Shown here: in pieces, positions 25,514 to 33,837 of the stretch
Layout: each line of letters opens with the position of its first letter
How positions within the stretch are numbered: position 1 is the first letter of the stretch
Assembly (NCBI GenBank): GCA_049699975.1
Contig: JBNAWB010000012.1
Span: 1 to 33,941 of the forward strand
Direction: 5' to 3'
DNA: 33,941 nt
DNA from: CAZAGD01 sp049699975
Lineage (GTDB): Bacteria; Desulfobacterota; SM23-61
Made by a program: the position numbers and the translations under genes
The notes under the pieces: generated by a model
Seen by the model: only the letters and a program-made list of their open reading frames with translations
Told to the model about the DNA's origin: nothing
The model's database searches: none

Positions 25514-27232
25514 TTACTCCCAACCAATATCTTCTGGCTTTAGGCGATTAAAGATTACGGGTTTCTTGTAGATCTTTATCTCTTCTCCTTGCCGCTTGAT
25601 AAAAATATTTTGCAAAAATTCTTTGTTATTTTTTTCTGGAAAATCGCTCCGGAAATGGGCCCCTCTTGACTCTTTCCTTTCCAAGGCAGAAAGCCCAACC
25701 ATCTCGGATACATCAAGCAGATTGCGCATATTCAGCCAGTCTTGCCAGATGATGTTATAAGCTTTTCCGCCAGGAATACCTACTTTATTTATTTTTTCCT
25801 GGAGCTCTTTGATGATCTCTAATCCCTTCCGCAAACCTCCTTCCTCCCGAATTATACCTAAATTATCCCAGTTACTAAGCCGCATCTCTTCTCTTAAAGG
25901 GTAAAGATCCAGACCTTCGCGGCCCAAAGGTGCTTCTACCTTTTTTATAATATCTAAGACTGCCTGGGTATCAAAAGGGAGAAGCTCTCGGCCAATCACT
26001 TCTTCGGCGATTACATCGCCGGCCAGACCGCCATAAACTGTGGAATCAGCAATACCATTTCCTCCCAACCTATTCGCGCCATGGACGCCACCAGCATCTT
26101 CGCCAGCGGCATACAAACCGTCAAGGTCAGTTTGACAGCGCGGGTTAATAGCTGCTCCCCCCATAAAGAAATGGGCCGTGGGGGAAACTTCTACTCTTTC
26201 ATGAGCTAAATCAAAACCGTAATCGCGACAACGTTCCACCATGCCGGGGAAGTTCTTCAAGACAAATTCCGGACCCATGACCGAGGCGTCCAAGAAGACA
26301 CCGCCATTGGGTGTTCCTCGACCAGCTTTTATTTCCAGAAAACTGCTTCGGGAGACAACATCGCGGGTGGCCCTTTCCTTAACTTGGGGGGCATACCTTT
26401 CCATAAATCTTTCTCCCAAGGCATTGAATAACTGGGCGCCAGCTCCTCGTAATCCCTCTTCTAATAGAGTGCCCGAGGTATTCGATCCCTTGACCAATAA
26501 TCCCGTAGGATGAAATTGGACCATTTCCATGTCGATCATTTCAGCGCCGGCGCGATAACAAATAGCAATCCCATCAGCCGATTTATCAAGCGAAGGGGCA
26601 AACAATTTATACATAGTGGGCCCCCCACCTGTGCAAACTAAGGTAGCTCGGGCATGGGCGACCAAGAATTCACCTTTGGCCATGTCTAAAAGAAGGGCAC
26701 CCACCACCTTGGTCCCCTCGGCATTAAAAAGCAGCTCGATGGCCCGATGCTCCTCGAGGTAAGAGATCTGGCGACGAAATATTTGCTCTGTTAAACGGGA
26801 AACAATTTCGATTCCGGTCAAGTCTCCTTTGTGTACTGTGCGGTCAAAACTTTGGCCCGCAAAAGGCTTTTGGTGAATTGTGCCATCGGGATTACGGTCG
26901 AAAAAACAGCCGTATTTGGTTTCTAATTCCTTAACTCTTTCTGGAGCCACCGTTACCAATTGCCAAGCCAAATCTTGATTATTGATAAATTGCCCGCCTT
27001 TAAGAGTATCGATAAAATGTTTTTCAAAAGAGTCGGCTGGATTTAGGACGACGTTATATCCTCCCTGGACCATGCGCGAACATCCCCCTTTACCTAAGAT
27101 CGCTTTGGTCACCAAAAGAATTTTTATTTTTTTCCCGGCATCCGCAGCATGCAAGGCGGCGCATAAACCCGCTCCCCCTGCCCCCAAAATGAGCACGTCC
27201 GTAGTTACTACGGGAACGGAAAAATTTTTCAT
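25514..27232 (-). CDS. sdhA: Succinate dehydrogenase/fumarate reductase flavoprotein subunit
   Basis: 572 residues from ATG 27232; interconverts succinate and fumarate using FAD. FAD motif LILGAGGAGLCAALHAADAG at the N-terminus; HKGDLTGIEIVSRL, FHPTGL, GTLLEEGLRGAGAQLFNALG and GANRLGGNGIADSTVYGGLA are catalytic and FAD-binding regions. The start at 27232 is chosen because AAAGGAGGAAAA lies directly before it and the ATG overlaps the preceding stop (ATGA); an in-frame codon at 27256 lies inside the upstream gene. The cytoplasmic or periplasmic side is presumably cytoplasmic, as no signal peptide is present. Confidence 0.95.
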   Translation of the reverse strand: MKNFSVPVVTTDVLILGAGGAGLCAALHAADAGKKIKILLVTKAILGKGGCSRMVQGGYNVVLNPADSFEKHFIDTLKGGQFINNQDLAWQLVTVAPERVKELETKYGCFFDRNPDGTIHQKPFAGQSFDRTVHKGDLTGIEIVSRLTEQIFRRQISYLEEHRAIELLFNAEGTKVVGALLLDMAKGEFLVAHARATLVCTGGGPTMYKLFAPSLDKSADGIAICYRAGAEMIDMEMVQFHPTGLLVKGSNTSGTLLEEGLRGAGAQLFNALGERFMERYAPQVKERATRDVVSRSSFLEIKAGRGTPNGGVFLDASVMGPEFVLKNFPGMVERCRDYGFDLAHERVEVSPTAHFFMGGAAINPRCQTDLDGLYAAGEDAGGVHGANRLGGNGIADSTVYGGLAGDVIAEEVIGRELLPFDTQAVLDIIKKVEAPLGREGLDLYPLREEMRLSNWDNLGIIREEGGLRKGLEIIKELQEKINKVGIPGGKAYNIIWQDWLNMRNLLDVSEMVGLSALERKESRGAHFRSDFPEKNNKEFLQNIFIKRQGEEIKIYKKPVIFNRLKPEDIGWE

Positions 27233-28563
27233 TTTTCCTCCTTTCCTGCCAGCCATGCCTGCTCATCTAACTCCCCAAATAACGCGCGCGGGATAACTTG
27301 CCAATTTTTTTGTGCGCGATTTAGGGAGAAAAGATAAACCCTTAAGTCTTCCAGTTCCGGCAATGAAAGTTCATAGCGGGGCATGGTTGTGCCGGGCCGA
27401 AAAAGGCTGGCATTCCATATAAACCTTTGCACCCATTCTGGGCTGCGTTTTCTCTCGCCCAACACCAGCATATCTGGTCCTTCTCTCCGCCCGTAGTTTC
27501 CGTTAATCTGGTGGCAAAAGGCACAGTTTTTTTCAGCATATATTTTAGCGCCTCTAATCTCGGCCATTGATTGGGGTGGGGAAGGAAGGACAACCATATC
27601 TGGATCCTTGCTGCCATTTATACCCAAAAAAGTAAAATAGCCCACCGCCACCAAGAAAGCAGACCCCAAGGCCAGAGCCACAGGCCTTTTAAGAATCTCC
27701 TTTTCTGGACCTCGGTCAAGGTAAGGAAGAAAAAAAAGCAGAAATATAAAACCCCAAAAAAGGAGAAAAGATAAGGAAGGATAAGCGGAAGACAAAAAGG
27801 GGATAGTCTCTGGAAAACCCCAAAAATACCAAGGAGGGGGCAAAAAACGGGGGGTCATTAAAGGTTGGGCAGGCTCTTTTAATTCATCCACAAACCACGC
27901 CGGCCCCCAGGTGACTAAATAACAAAATATTCCCCAGATCACTAAGATAACCCAAAGGTTCCCTCCGGCGATGATTCCTCTCTCTTGCAATTCTTTCTCG
28001 GCCTGTCCTCTGCCCAAGAAAAAAAGGAAAAGACCTATGACCACTGCTAAGCCGATATGCAGACTAAAGAAGCGGCTTAAAGCGACTCCGCCTAATTCTT
28101 GGCCACCTTTTAAAAAGGTGACGAAAGAACTTCCCACCCCAGGTATAGTTGCTAAATTGGCTAAAGTGCCTGCTGTCCCCCAAAAAGCTTCTTGGGAAAG
28201 GGGTAGAAAATATCCAGAGAAAATGCTGATCATTAGGCAAAAAAATAGGCCAACTTTGAGCACCCAAAAACGAAAGAGCGAATTCTTATAAGCTCCTTGA
28301 TAAAATATTTTTCCTAAATGAAAGAACATTAGCAGAATAAGGAATCCCGCACTAACCCCATGAAGGCGACGCATTAACCAGCCAAAAGGAATCTGTTCTT
28401 CTAAAAGAAGGACCGAAGCAAATGCTTGCCCAAAAGTAGGCCCATAGTAGACTAAGAGGAAAATACCTGAGCCAAGACAAATTGCCAAAATGGGGCAGAT
28501 CAAATAGCCAAATATGCCTAATGCTTTTTCTTTCTGATTTATTTCAACCAAAGCCTTCCTCAC
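27229..28563 (-). CDS. Cytochrome b (b6 + subunit IV) fused to a C-terminal cytochrome c domain
   Basis: 444 residues. Part 1 (to ~190) is a cytochrome b with H68 and H82 in helix B (14 apart) and H169 in helix D. The fourth expected His, 14-15 residues after H169, is missing: L183/G184 stand there. Part 2 (~200-315) is subunit IV-like; the PEWY loop reads PPWY (243-246). Part 3 has haem c motif CAFCH (347-351) and a likely Met ligand M394 (GTTMPRY). With the Rieske gene it should form a quinol:cytochrome c type complex, but the lost ligand questions the bH haem and a normal Q-cycle. The start is GTG, overlapping the Rieske stop (GTGA). Confidence 0.92.
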   Translation of the reverse strand: MRKALVEINQKEKALGIFGYLICPILAICLGSGIFLLVYYGPTFGQAFASVLLLEEQIPFGWLMRRLHGVSAGFLILLMFFHLGKIFYQGAYKNSLFRFWVLKVGLFFCLMISIFSGYFLPLSQEAFWGTAGTLANLATIPGVGSSFVTFLKGGQELGGVALSRFFSLHIGLAVVIGLFLFFLGRGQAEKELQERGIIAGGNLWVILVIWGIFCYLVTWGPAWFVDELKEPAQPLMTPRFLPPPWYFWGFPETIPFLSSAYPSLSFLLFWGFIFLLFFLPYLDRGPEKEILKRPVALALGSAFLVAVGYFTFLGINGSKDPDMVVLPSPPQSMAEIRGAKIYAEKNCAFCHQINGNYGRREGPDMLVLGERKRSPEWVQRFIWNASLFRPGTTMPRYELSLPELEDLRVYLFSLNRAQKNWQVIPRALFGELDEQAWLAGKEEK

Positions 28564-29036
28564 GCCAATCTAACTAATACTTGGTCACCTTTAATTTCCA
28601 CCACCCACCTTTCTAAAGGGGCTGGCGGCGGTCCGCTGATTACTTTTCCCTCCGCATCGAAGTAGCCATCATGACAAGGACAGTGAAATTCTTTTTTCTC
28701 CGGCTGCCAATTTACAATACAAGCCATATGAGTACACACCAAAGAGAAGGCTTTTAAATTACCCTCTTCATCATGAATGAGAATTCCAGGAGTATTGCCC
28801 ATCTTTAAAAAGAAAATCTGGCCCGCTGGAATTTCAGGAAGGGGAACTTCTATTTCCCGGGGGCCACTTGCTTCGGGGGCCAAAAATTTATATCCGGAAT
28901 AAAAAAGGCTGCCTAGGCCAAGAGCACCTAAAAATCCGATGAGGCCTTTTAATAATTTTCTCCGCCAAGGGGAAAAATCTGGGGAAATTGCCTCCGCAGT
29001 TTTACTGATCTCTATATTATTCTTTTTATTTACCAT
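28560..29036 (-). CDS. Rieske [2Fe-2S] protein
   Basis: 158 residues. Residues 25-45 (WRRKLLKGLIGFLGALGLG) are a twin-arginine-like membrane anchor. The cluster boxes are CTHMAC (C101, H103, C106) and CPCH (C119, C121, H122); C106 and C121 would form the stabilising disulfide. The second box continues DGYFD in place of the common GS.FD, which often goes with lower potential clusters; the potential itself cannot be read. Partner of the cytochrome b encoded next. It overlaps the upstream lipoprotein gene by 11 nt. Confidence 0.94.
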   Translation of the reverse strand: MVNKKNNIEISKTAEAISPDFSPWRRKLLKGLIGFLGALGLGSLFYSGYKFLAPEASGPREIEVPLPEIPAGQIFFLKMGNTPGILIHDEEGNLKAFSLVCTHMACIVNWQPEKKEFHCPCHDGYFDAEGKVISGPPPAPLERWVVEIKGDQVLVRLA

Positions 29037-29385
29037 CTTTTTCCTTGCCCGCCCAAAAAATAGTCGCTTCCGCTAAATTTATTTCCTTAGCAGCTACATA
29101 TTTATGGCATTTTTGACACCCAGTCTGCGGGTTATGACAAAGGAGGCATTCTTTTTCGGAAAAATCTTTTTGGTTTATAGCCCTGCTATGTTGAATTCGC
29201 CACCTCTCCGCAGGGGCATGGTATTCGGGGATGGGTGTACCTGCAGGCACAACTACTTGCAGAGGACCAGGTTTACGAATTTCGGGTTTAGAAACTTGCT
29301 CGCAACTCACCAAAATCCCCAAAAGGGCCATCCCCATAGGTAAAAACAAAAATTTTTTGGCCCTCCTTTGCCCATTGGTTTTCAT
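29026..29385 (-). CDS. Diheme cytochrome c lipoprotein
   Basis: 119 residues. A lipoprotein signal ends at LVSC (C28), so the mature protein is tethered to the outer face of the membrane. Two haem c motifs, CLLCH (C80-H84) and CQKCH (C90-H94), are only five residues apart. Extra His residues (H56, H66) could be distal ligands. Its place between the DsrK-like and Rieske genes recalls the periplasmic cytochrome DsrJ of Dsr complexes, though DsrJ has three haems; sequence relationship is not shown. AAGGGA lies before the ATG. Confidence 0.85.
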   Translation of the reverse strand: MKTNGQRRAKKFLFLPMGMALLGILVSCEQVSKPEIRKPGPLQVVVPAGTPIPEYHAPAERWRIQHSRAINQKDFSEKECLLCHNPQTGCQKCHKYVAAKEINLAEATIFWAGKEKDGK

Positions 29386-29407
29386 TAATCCCTTAACCCC
29401 TCGCTTA

Positions 29408-30817
29408 TTAACCCTTTAAAACCAAAGCCCTCCCCAAGAGGTCATGAACGCCACCCACTTCACAGTTTACCCGGTGATGTTTCATTACTTCTGGCAAATT
29501 GGCCTTACAGATCGCACAGATCGTGGCTAAATAATTTGCTCCCGTACTGCGACACGCCTCGGCTCTGGGTTTTCCTCCGGCCAGGCGAATTTCCATAATT
29601 TCATCAGCTAAAAGCCCCCCTCCCGCACCACAGCAAAAAGTTTTTTCTCTAATTGTGTCCCCAGGCATCTCTATAAAATGGTTACAAGTAGCCTTGATGA
29701 TTTCCCGGGGGGGTTCGAAATAGCCGGCGGCGCGCGCTACATTACAGGGATCATGATAAGTGACCAAAAACTGATCATTCGCTGTTTTATCGATTTTAAA
29801 AGCTTTTTTTCTGATTAATTCCCAAGTAAGATCGCAAATATGAACTGGGTAAGGAATCTCTAAAAAATCCATTGGTCCACTTAAAGTAGTCGTGAAGGCC
29901 AGACCGGCCCGCCAGGCGTGACCTCACTCTCCCCAGTAAACTTTTTTAACTTTCAATTGGCGAGCTGCTTCTAAGATTCGGTTATTAACTTTCTTCAAAT
30001 TATAATAATTTAAGAAGAGACCAAAGTTTCCCCCCTCATTACAGTACGTGCTGGTCGTCCAAGATATACCTGCAGCATGGAACATCTTCGCGTACCCGAT
30101 CATGGTATTGGTATTGACGAAATTATCTGCCGAGGGGGGTACTAAAAGAACTTCCGCCCCTACTTCGTCAACTGGAAATTTAATATCCACGCCTTCAATC
30201 TCTCTTAGATCTTCCTCTAAAAAGGCACAATTGTCTTTCCAAGCCGCGGGCCAAATTCCCAAGTTATTACCCGTATCATAAACCTTGGCCACCACTTCGG
30301 TAACATATTTGGTGGCTAAGCCCGCGGCCGCCATTATCTCGCGGGCCGCCATGGTGATTTCCGCAGTATCAATTCCATAAGGACAAAATACCGCACAGCG
30401 CCTGCATTCGCTACATTGATAAAAGTAGGTATACCAGTCTGCTAACAAGGTTTCGCTAAGCTCTTCAGCCTCGTTAAGGCTACCCCAGATCTTGCCGCCT
30501 AAAGTGAAATATTTCTTATAGACCCGCCGCAGAAGGTCAGCCCTGGCGACCGGCATATTCTTGGGATCACCTGTGCCCAAGAAGAATTGGCATTTATCAG
30601 CGCAGGCTCCACATTTCACGCAAATATCTAAATAAAGGCGGACGGAGCGGTATTTATCTAAAACTTCCGCCATCTTTTTTAAGATAGTTTCTTGCCAGTC
30701 ATTTACCCGCGCCGGAGGCAGGTCTATTTTGGCCATATCTTTTTCCTTGGCCGGGTGACACTTTTGGTTCCGCGTAGCTCCGGGCTTAAGCTTAGGGACA
30801 GAAATTATCCTATTCAT
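29408..30817 (-). CDS. DsrK/HdrD-like iron-sulfur oxidoreductase, predicted selenoprotein (in-frame TGA read as Sec298)
   Basis: Predicted 469 residues if TGA at 29926-29924 is read through; otherwise two open frames (297 residues, then 154 from an internal ATG at 29872) result. The reading frame continues without shift: VYWGE-TGA-GHAWRAGLAFTTTLSGP-MDFLE. DsrK-type proteins have Cys here (GECGHA). Two ferredoxin clusters: C66/C69/C72/C76 and C135/C138/C141/C145. The C-terminal CCG domain has DPC (C358), CCG (C395-C396) and CxxC (C434, C437), which bind the active-site iron-sulfur cluster in HdrB/D and DsrK. The N-terminal CCG half is degenerate (YCNEGGNFG). Family members take electrons from a cytochrome b to reduce disulfide substrates, or the reverse. 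It overlaps the DsrM-like gene (ATGA), its probable membrane partner. Sec use is inferred; a base error at the TGA is the alternative. Confidence 0.85.
29890..29926 (-). promoter_or_regulatory. Candidate bacterial SECIS element after the in-frame TGA
   Basis: Minus strand. Eighteen nt after TGA lies the loop GGTCT (29905-29901), closed by GGCC (29909-29906) and GGCC (29900-29897), with a further G-U pair. From memory, the E. coli fdhF SECIS has the same GGUCU loop sequence at the same distance from UGA. The lower stem pairs poorly by eye and the bulged U is not in the fdhF position. Folding was not computed. Confidence 0.65.
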
Positions 30818-31608
30818 TTCTTCTCCCCTTCTGGCAATTTTCCTAAGATTTGTTGATACTTTTCTGGAGGAGATAGGTTTAAAGCATTATAGGCTACTGG
30901 AAAATCCCACGGATTGCGATAGGGTTGCTCAAAATTTGCTCTTTGATTGTGGGTGGGGCTCAAAAAAATTCCTCCCCCATGCATAAGCTTGCTGAAGGGG
31001 AAATAAATCAGAAGCGCGGAAACTAATAGGAAATGAAGGGTAAAAAGCCAATGAGCCTGAAAAGAAAGCGGCTGAAAAAAGATTATGCCCAGGATCATAG
31101 CTTTTACATCCACAATATAAACAAAAAAGTACTTGGAAAGAAGCAACCCGCTCAAAGAAATAGCCAATAACAAAAGAAGAGCAAAATAATCTCCTAAAAT
31201 AGAAAGGTAAAGCCCACGTTCGGTTATTAGCCGTCGCGCCAACAGGCCTGCTAAAGGGATGGGTAAGAAATAGCCCGCATAAAGACCCGGAGTCTGGATA
31301 GCTTCTATCCAAGCGGGAACTGGGTAAAAGAAATATCTCAGGTGCCTCAGCATCACCAAAAGCAAAAGTAGATGAAATGACCAGCCTAAAACCCAGAGCA
31401 GGCGATCGGCCTGGAGGAGCTGCGGAAATAAAAAAATATCCGCGGCCAACCTCTTTACCACTCCAGCTCGAGTTTTTGGGGCCGGGGTCAGAACGATGCG
31501 CAAGGGAACGGGAGTTTTCAACCAAACCCAGAATCTATAAATTACGCCGCCCAGGAATATACTGCTGCTTAAATAAGCTAAAAAGGGGAAGAAAAATTTT
31601 GTTTCCAT
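30814..31608 (-). CDS. NarI/DsrM-like membrane cytochrome b subunit
   Basis: 264 residues with five or six membrane helices. The second (LLWVLGWSFHLLLLLVMLRHLRYFF) and the last (HWLFTLHFLLVSALLIYFPFSKLMH) hold the paired histidines that bind haem b in NarI and DsrM; PFSKLMHG is a family mark. It would exchange electrons between menaquinone and the DsrK-like protein encoded 4 nt overlapping downstream, as in DsrMK. DsrJOP-type genes are absent here, so it is a DsrMK-like minimal module rather than the full Dsr complex. The ATG at 31608 has no strong ribosome binding site. Confidence 0.88.
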   Translation of the reverse strand: METKFFFPFLAYLSSSIFLGGVIYRFWVWLKTPVPLRIVLTPAPKTRAGVVKRLAADIFLFPQLLQADRLLWVLGWSFHLLLLLVMLRHLRYFFYPVPAWIEAIQTPGLYAGYFLPIPLAGLLARRLITERGLYLSILGDYFALLLLLAISLSGLLLSKYFFVYIVDVKAMILGIIFFQPLSFQAHWLFTLHFLLVSALLIYFPFSKLMHGGGIFLSPTHNQRANFEQPYRNPWDFPVAYNALNLSPPEKYQQILGKLPEGEKK

Positions 31609-31626
31609 GGACCGTCAATTTTTAGC

Positions 31627-32220
31627 TCAGATAGCAATTCCTAATTTTTTATAAATTTCGGGAAGCTTTTTTTCCGCTTGCGCCTTGACTTCAAAATAAA
31701 GATGATTTCCATGAGCATCCATGGCCACAATCAGCGGTCCAAAATTTTGCACTTTGAATTGATAAAGAGCTTCTGGATGTAGCTCTGCAAAATAAACTTT
31801 TTCCACTTCCACAATTTGCTTTGTTTCCAGCGCAGCTGCTCCGCCCACAATCGCTAAATAACAGCCTCCGTATTTTTGCATGGCCGCCAGGCTGGCTTGG
31901 TATTGCCCCCCTTTGCCAATGATCGCCCGCACCCCGTACTTTTCCATCAGCCCTGGAGTAAAACGATCCATTCGCCCACTGGTCGTTGTCCCTATGCAGA
32001 TTTTTTCCCAACGTTCTCCCACTTTGCGTAAGCTGGGAGCCGTATGCAGACAGGCCGCCCCCTGGAGAGAAACCGGAGGTTCATGATGACGATCAAAGAT
32101 GTGGATTAGAGTTAAATCGCGCAGGCCAAAAATCGTGCCGTTGAGCATAACGGTATCCCTTACTCGCAGTTGCCGCACATCTTCTTCACTTAACGGCGTA
32201 GTCAAGGTGTAATGAGCCAT
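31627..32220 (-). CDS. Class I fumarate hydratase, beta (C-terminal) subunit
   Basis: 197 residues of the Fe-S hydro-lyase C-terminal family (FumA/TtdB-like), which interconverts fumarate and L-malate together with the alpha subunit. Motifs: LRVRDTVMLNGTIFGLRDLTL and the active-site GTTTSGRMDRFTP, then IGKGG and IVGGAAAL. L-tartrate dehydratase is the alternative substrate class, but the fumarate reductase in the same operon favours fumarate. AAAAGGAGG precedes the ATG. Confidence 0.92.
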   Translation of the reverse strand: MAHYTLTTPLSEEDVRQLRVRDTVMLNGTIFGLRDLTLIHIFDRHHEPPVSLQGAACLHTAPSLRKVGERWEKICIGTTTSGRMDRFTPGLMEKYGVRAIIGKGGQYQASLAAMQKYGGCYLAIVGGAAALETKQIVEVEKVYFAELHPEALYQFKVQNFGPLIVAMDAHGNHLYFEVKAQAEKKLPEIYKKLGIAI

Positions 32221-32232
32221 AAATTCCTCCTT

Positions 32233-33114
32233 TTAAAATCCGTATTCCACGCGCCCATCCGGGAAAATCTTTGCTCGAGCCCGGCGCGCTGGCCAGCATT
32301 GGGTATTCACTGCTACCGGATTTTGCGTAATGTGCGTATAAGCCCATTCAATGTGCACGGCTAAAGTGGTGACAGAGCCGCCCAGCCCCATGGGGCCCAA
32401 CCCTAAAGAATTAATAGCTTCGTATAGTTCATCTTCCATTTGGGCAAAGAAAGGGTCGTGATTATGGGAGCCCACTGGTCGAGCAATGGCTTCTTTCGCT
32501 AATTTGCTTACTAAATCTGCTGTTCCGCCGATTCCTACCCCAATCACTCCTGGTGGGCAAGGATTTGATCCTGAGCTAAGCACGGTATCAATCACGAACT
32601 TTTTTATCGCCCCCACACCATCTGCGGGAGTAAACATTTTCATCGCGCTCATGTTCTCTGAACCAGAGCCTTTGGGAATCATGAGGATATCCAAGAATTC
32701 ATTTTCCGGTACAAAATCCCAATAAATGATCGGCAATCCTTCACCCACGCTGGTTTGCGGGTTTATTCTGGTAACAGGGTGGGTGGAACTTCCCCGGAAA
32801 GGATGCTCCAAGGTAGCCCGTTTGGCCCCTTCCTTCAAGGCTTGGGCAATTTGGGCTCCATCTAATAAGAACTTTGATCCAATTTTTACTAAATAAATTG
32901 GTAACCCAGTATCTTGGCAAATGAGCATATTTTCTTTATCCGCCACTTCCACATTGGTCAGAATCGTTTTTAAAATCTCTTTGCCGGTAGGATTTGTTTC
33001 CCGCTCATAAGCCTTCTGCAAAGCCAAGCGCACGTCAGGTGGCAAAATTTTTAAAGCGCGGATGTATAATTCCTTGGCCACTTCCGCAATGATTTGGTAA
33101 TTAAATCCGGCCAT
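32233..33114 (-). CDS. Class I fumarate hydratase, alpha (N-terminal) subunit
   Basis: 293 residues of the iron-sulfur hydro-lyase N-terminal family. The three cysteines expected to bind the catalytic [4Fe-4S] cluster are C66 (ICQDTGLP), C186 (SNPCPPG) and C273 (NTQCWPARRA). Oxygen-sensitive class I two-subunit fumarase is typical of anaerobes. A perfect AAAGGAGG lies 7 nt before ATG 33114, which sits 64 nt inside the end of the GntR gene, so the pair is surely cotranscribed. Tartrate dehydratase remains possible. Confidence 0.93.
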   Translation of the reverse strand: MAGFNYQIIAEVAKELYIRALKILPPDVRLALQKAYERETNPTGKEILKTILTNVEVADKENMLICQDTGLPIYLVKIGSKFLLDGAQIAQALKEGAKRATLEHPFRGSSTHPVTRINPQTSVGEGLPIIYWDFVPENEFLDILMIPKGSGSENMSAMKMFTPADGVGAIKKFVIDTVLSSGSNPCPPGVIGVGIGGTADLVSKLAKEAIARPVGSHNHDPFFAQMEDELYEAINSLGLGPMGLGGSVTTLAVHIEWAYTHITQNPVAVNTQCWPARRARAKIFPDGRVEYGF

Positions 33115-33815
33115 GATTTTTCCTCCTTTTTTTCTTGAGCTGGCCCTTTTATTTTATCTATAAAAAGATGGATGTTTTCCATAACCCCTTGCCGGACATG
33201 GACTATATGTTCGCGCATAGCCTTTTCCGCGGCGTGGGGTTCTTTTTTCTTGAGCGCATTTATTATGCGTTTATGTTCTTCCAAAGAATTCTTCATCCTT
33301 CCGGATTGCCCAATGGTGGTTAGCCTGAATATGCGGATATAATCATGGAGGGTGGAAACAAGGCTAATTAATCGCGGAGCTTCGGAAAGGGCCACTATGG
33401 TTTGGTGAAATTTAAAATCTTCCCGAGCGTAACGCTTAATTTCTTTTTCCCCAAAAGGCTCCTGGAAACCCTGCACACAACTTTCTAATTTCTCCACATC
33501 CTTAGCCGTAATTCTCTCCGCAGCCAGGTAGGCCGCTAATCCTTCTAATTTTTCTCTAATCAGAAATAATTCTTCTACATCTTGGGCCGAAAACTCTACG
33601 ACGAAGGCTCCTCTTTGGGGATAAATATTTACTAAACCTTCTTTGGCTAAGCGGTTTAACGCTTCTCTTATTGGGGTGCGACTTATCCCTAAAGCTTGAG
33701 CAAGTTCGGCTTCATTTATTTTTTCTCCAGGGGCTAAGCGTCTTTCCAAGATAAGTTTCTTCACTTCTTCATAGGCTTGAGTCCCCAGCGAATAATTTAA
33801 GGTGGCCATCTTCAT
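33051..33815 (-). CDS. GntR family transcriptional regulator (FCD/FadR subfamily)
   Basis: 254 residues from ATG 33815. N-terminal winged helix-turn-helix (NEAELAQALGISRTPIREAL, then RGAFVVEF), followed by an all-helical FCD effector domain with metal-site residues of the family (FKFHQTI, LEEHKRII, MREHIVHVR). These regulators commonly bind small organic acids. First gene of the operon, so it probably controls the fumarase and respiratory genes and itself. The longer frame from 33863 would start upstream of the predicted transcription start and inside the palindrome, so 33815 (or ATG 33809) is preferred. Confidence 0.92.
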   Translation of the reverse strand: MKMATLNYSLGTQAYEEVKKLILERRLAPGEKINEAELAQALGISRTPIREALNRLAKEGLVNIYPQRGAFVVEFSAQDVEELFLIREKLEGLAAYLAAERITAKDVEKLESCVQGFQEPFGEKEIKRYAREDFKFHQTIVALSEAPRLISLVSTLHDYIRIFRLTTIGQSGRMKNSLEEHKRIINALKKKEPHAAEKAMREHIVHVRQGVMENIHLFIDKIKGPAQEKKEEKSWPDLITKSLRKWPRNYTSAL

Positions 33816-33837
33816 TATAATTTTGCATGAAAGCTTA

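Noticed and set aside
27233..27256. Eight-residue N-terminal extension of the flavoprotein subunit
   Set aside because: AAAGGAGG falls directly before ATG 27232 and the extension lies within the cytochrome b gene end.
27229..28563. Covalent haem ci as in cytochrome b6f
   Set aside because: By eye, no Cys aligns with the b6 attachment Cys; C23 and C29 are several residues off.
29408..29872. A separate 154-residue CCG-domain gene starting at ATG 29872
   Set aside because: The frame is open and in phase from the TGA at 29926-29924 through to 29872, with conserved family residues (GHAWRAGL) before the ATG. No ribosome binding site precedes ATG 29872. One gene with Sec is the better reading.
30929..31525. 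198-residue open frame on the minus strand
   Set aside because: It lies in another frame inside the NarI/DsrM-like gene, which has clear membrane helices and haem histidines. The alternative product has no family features.
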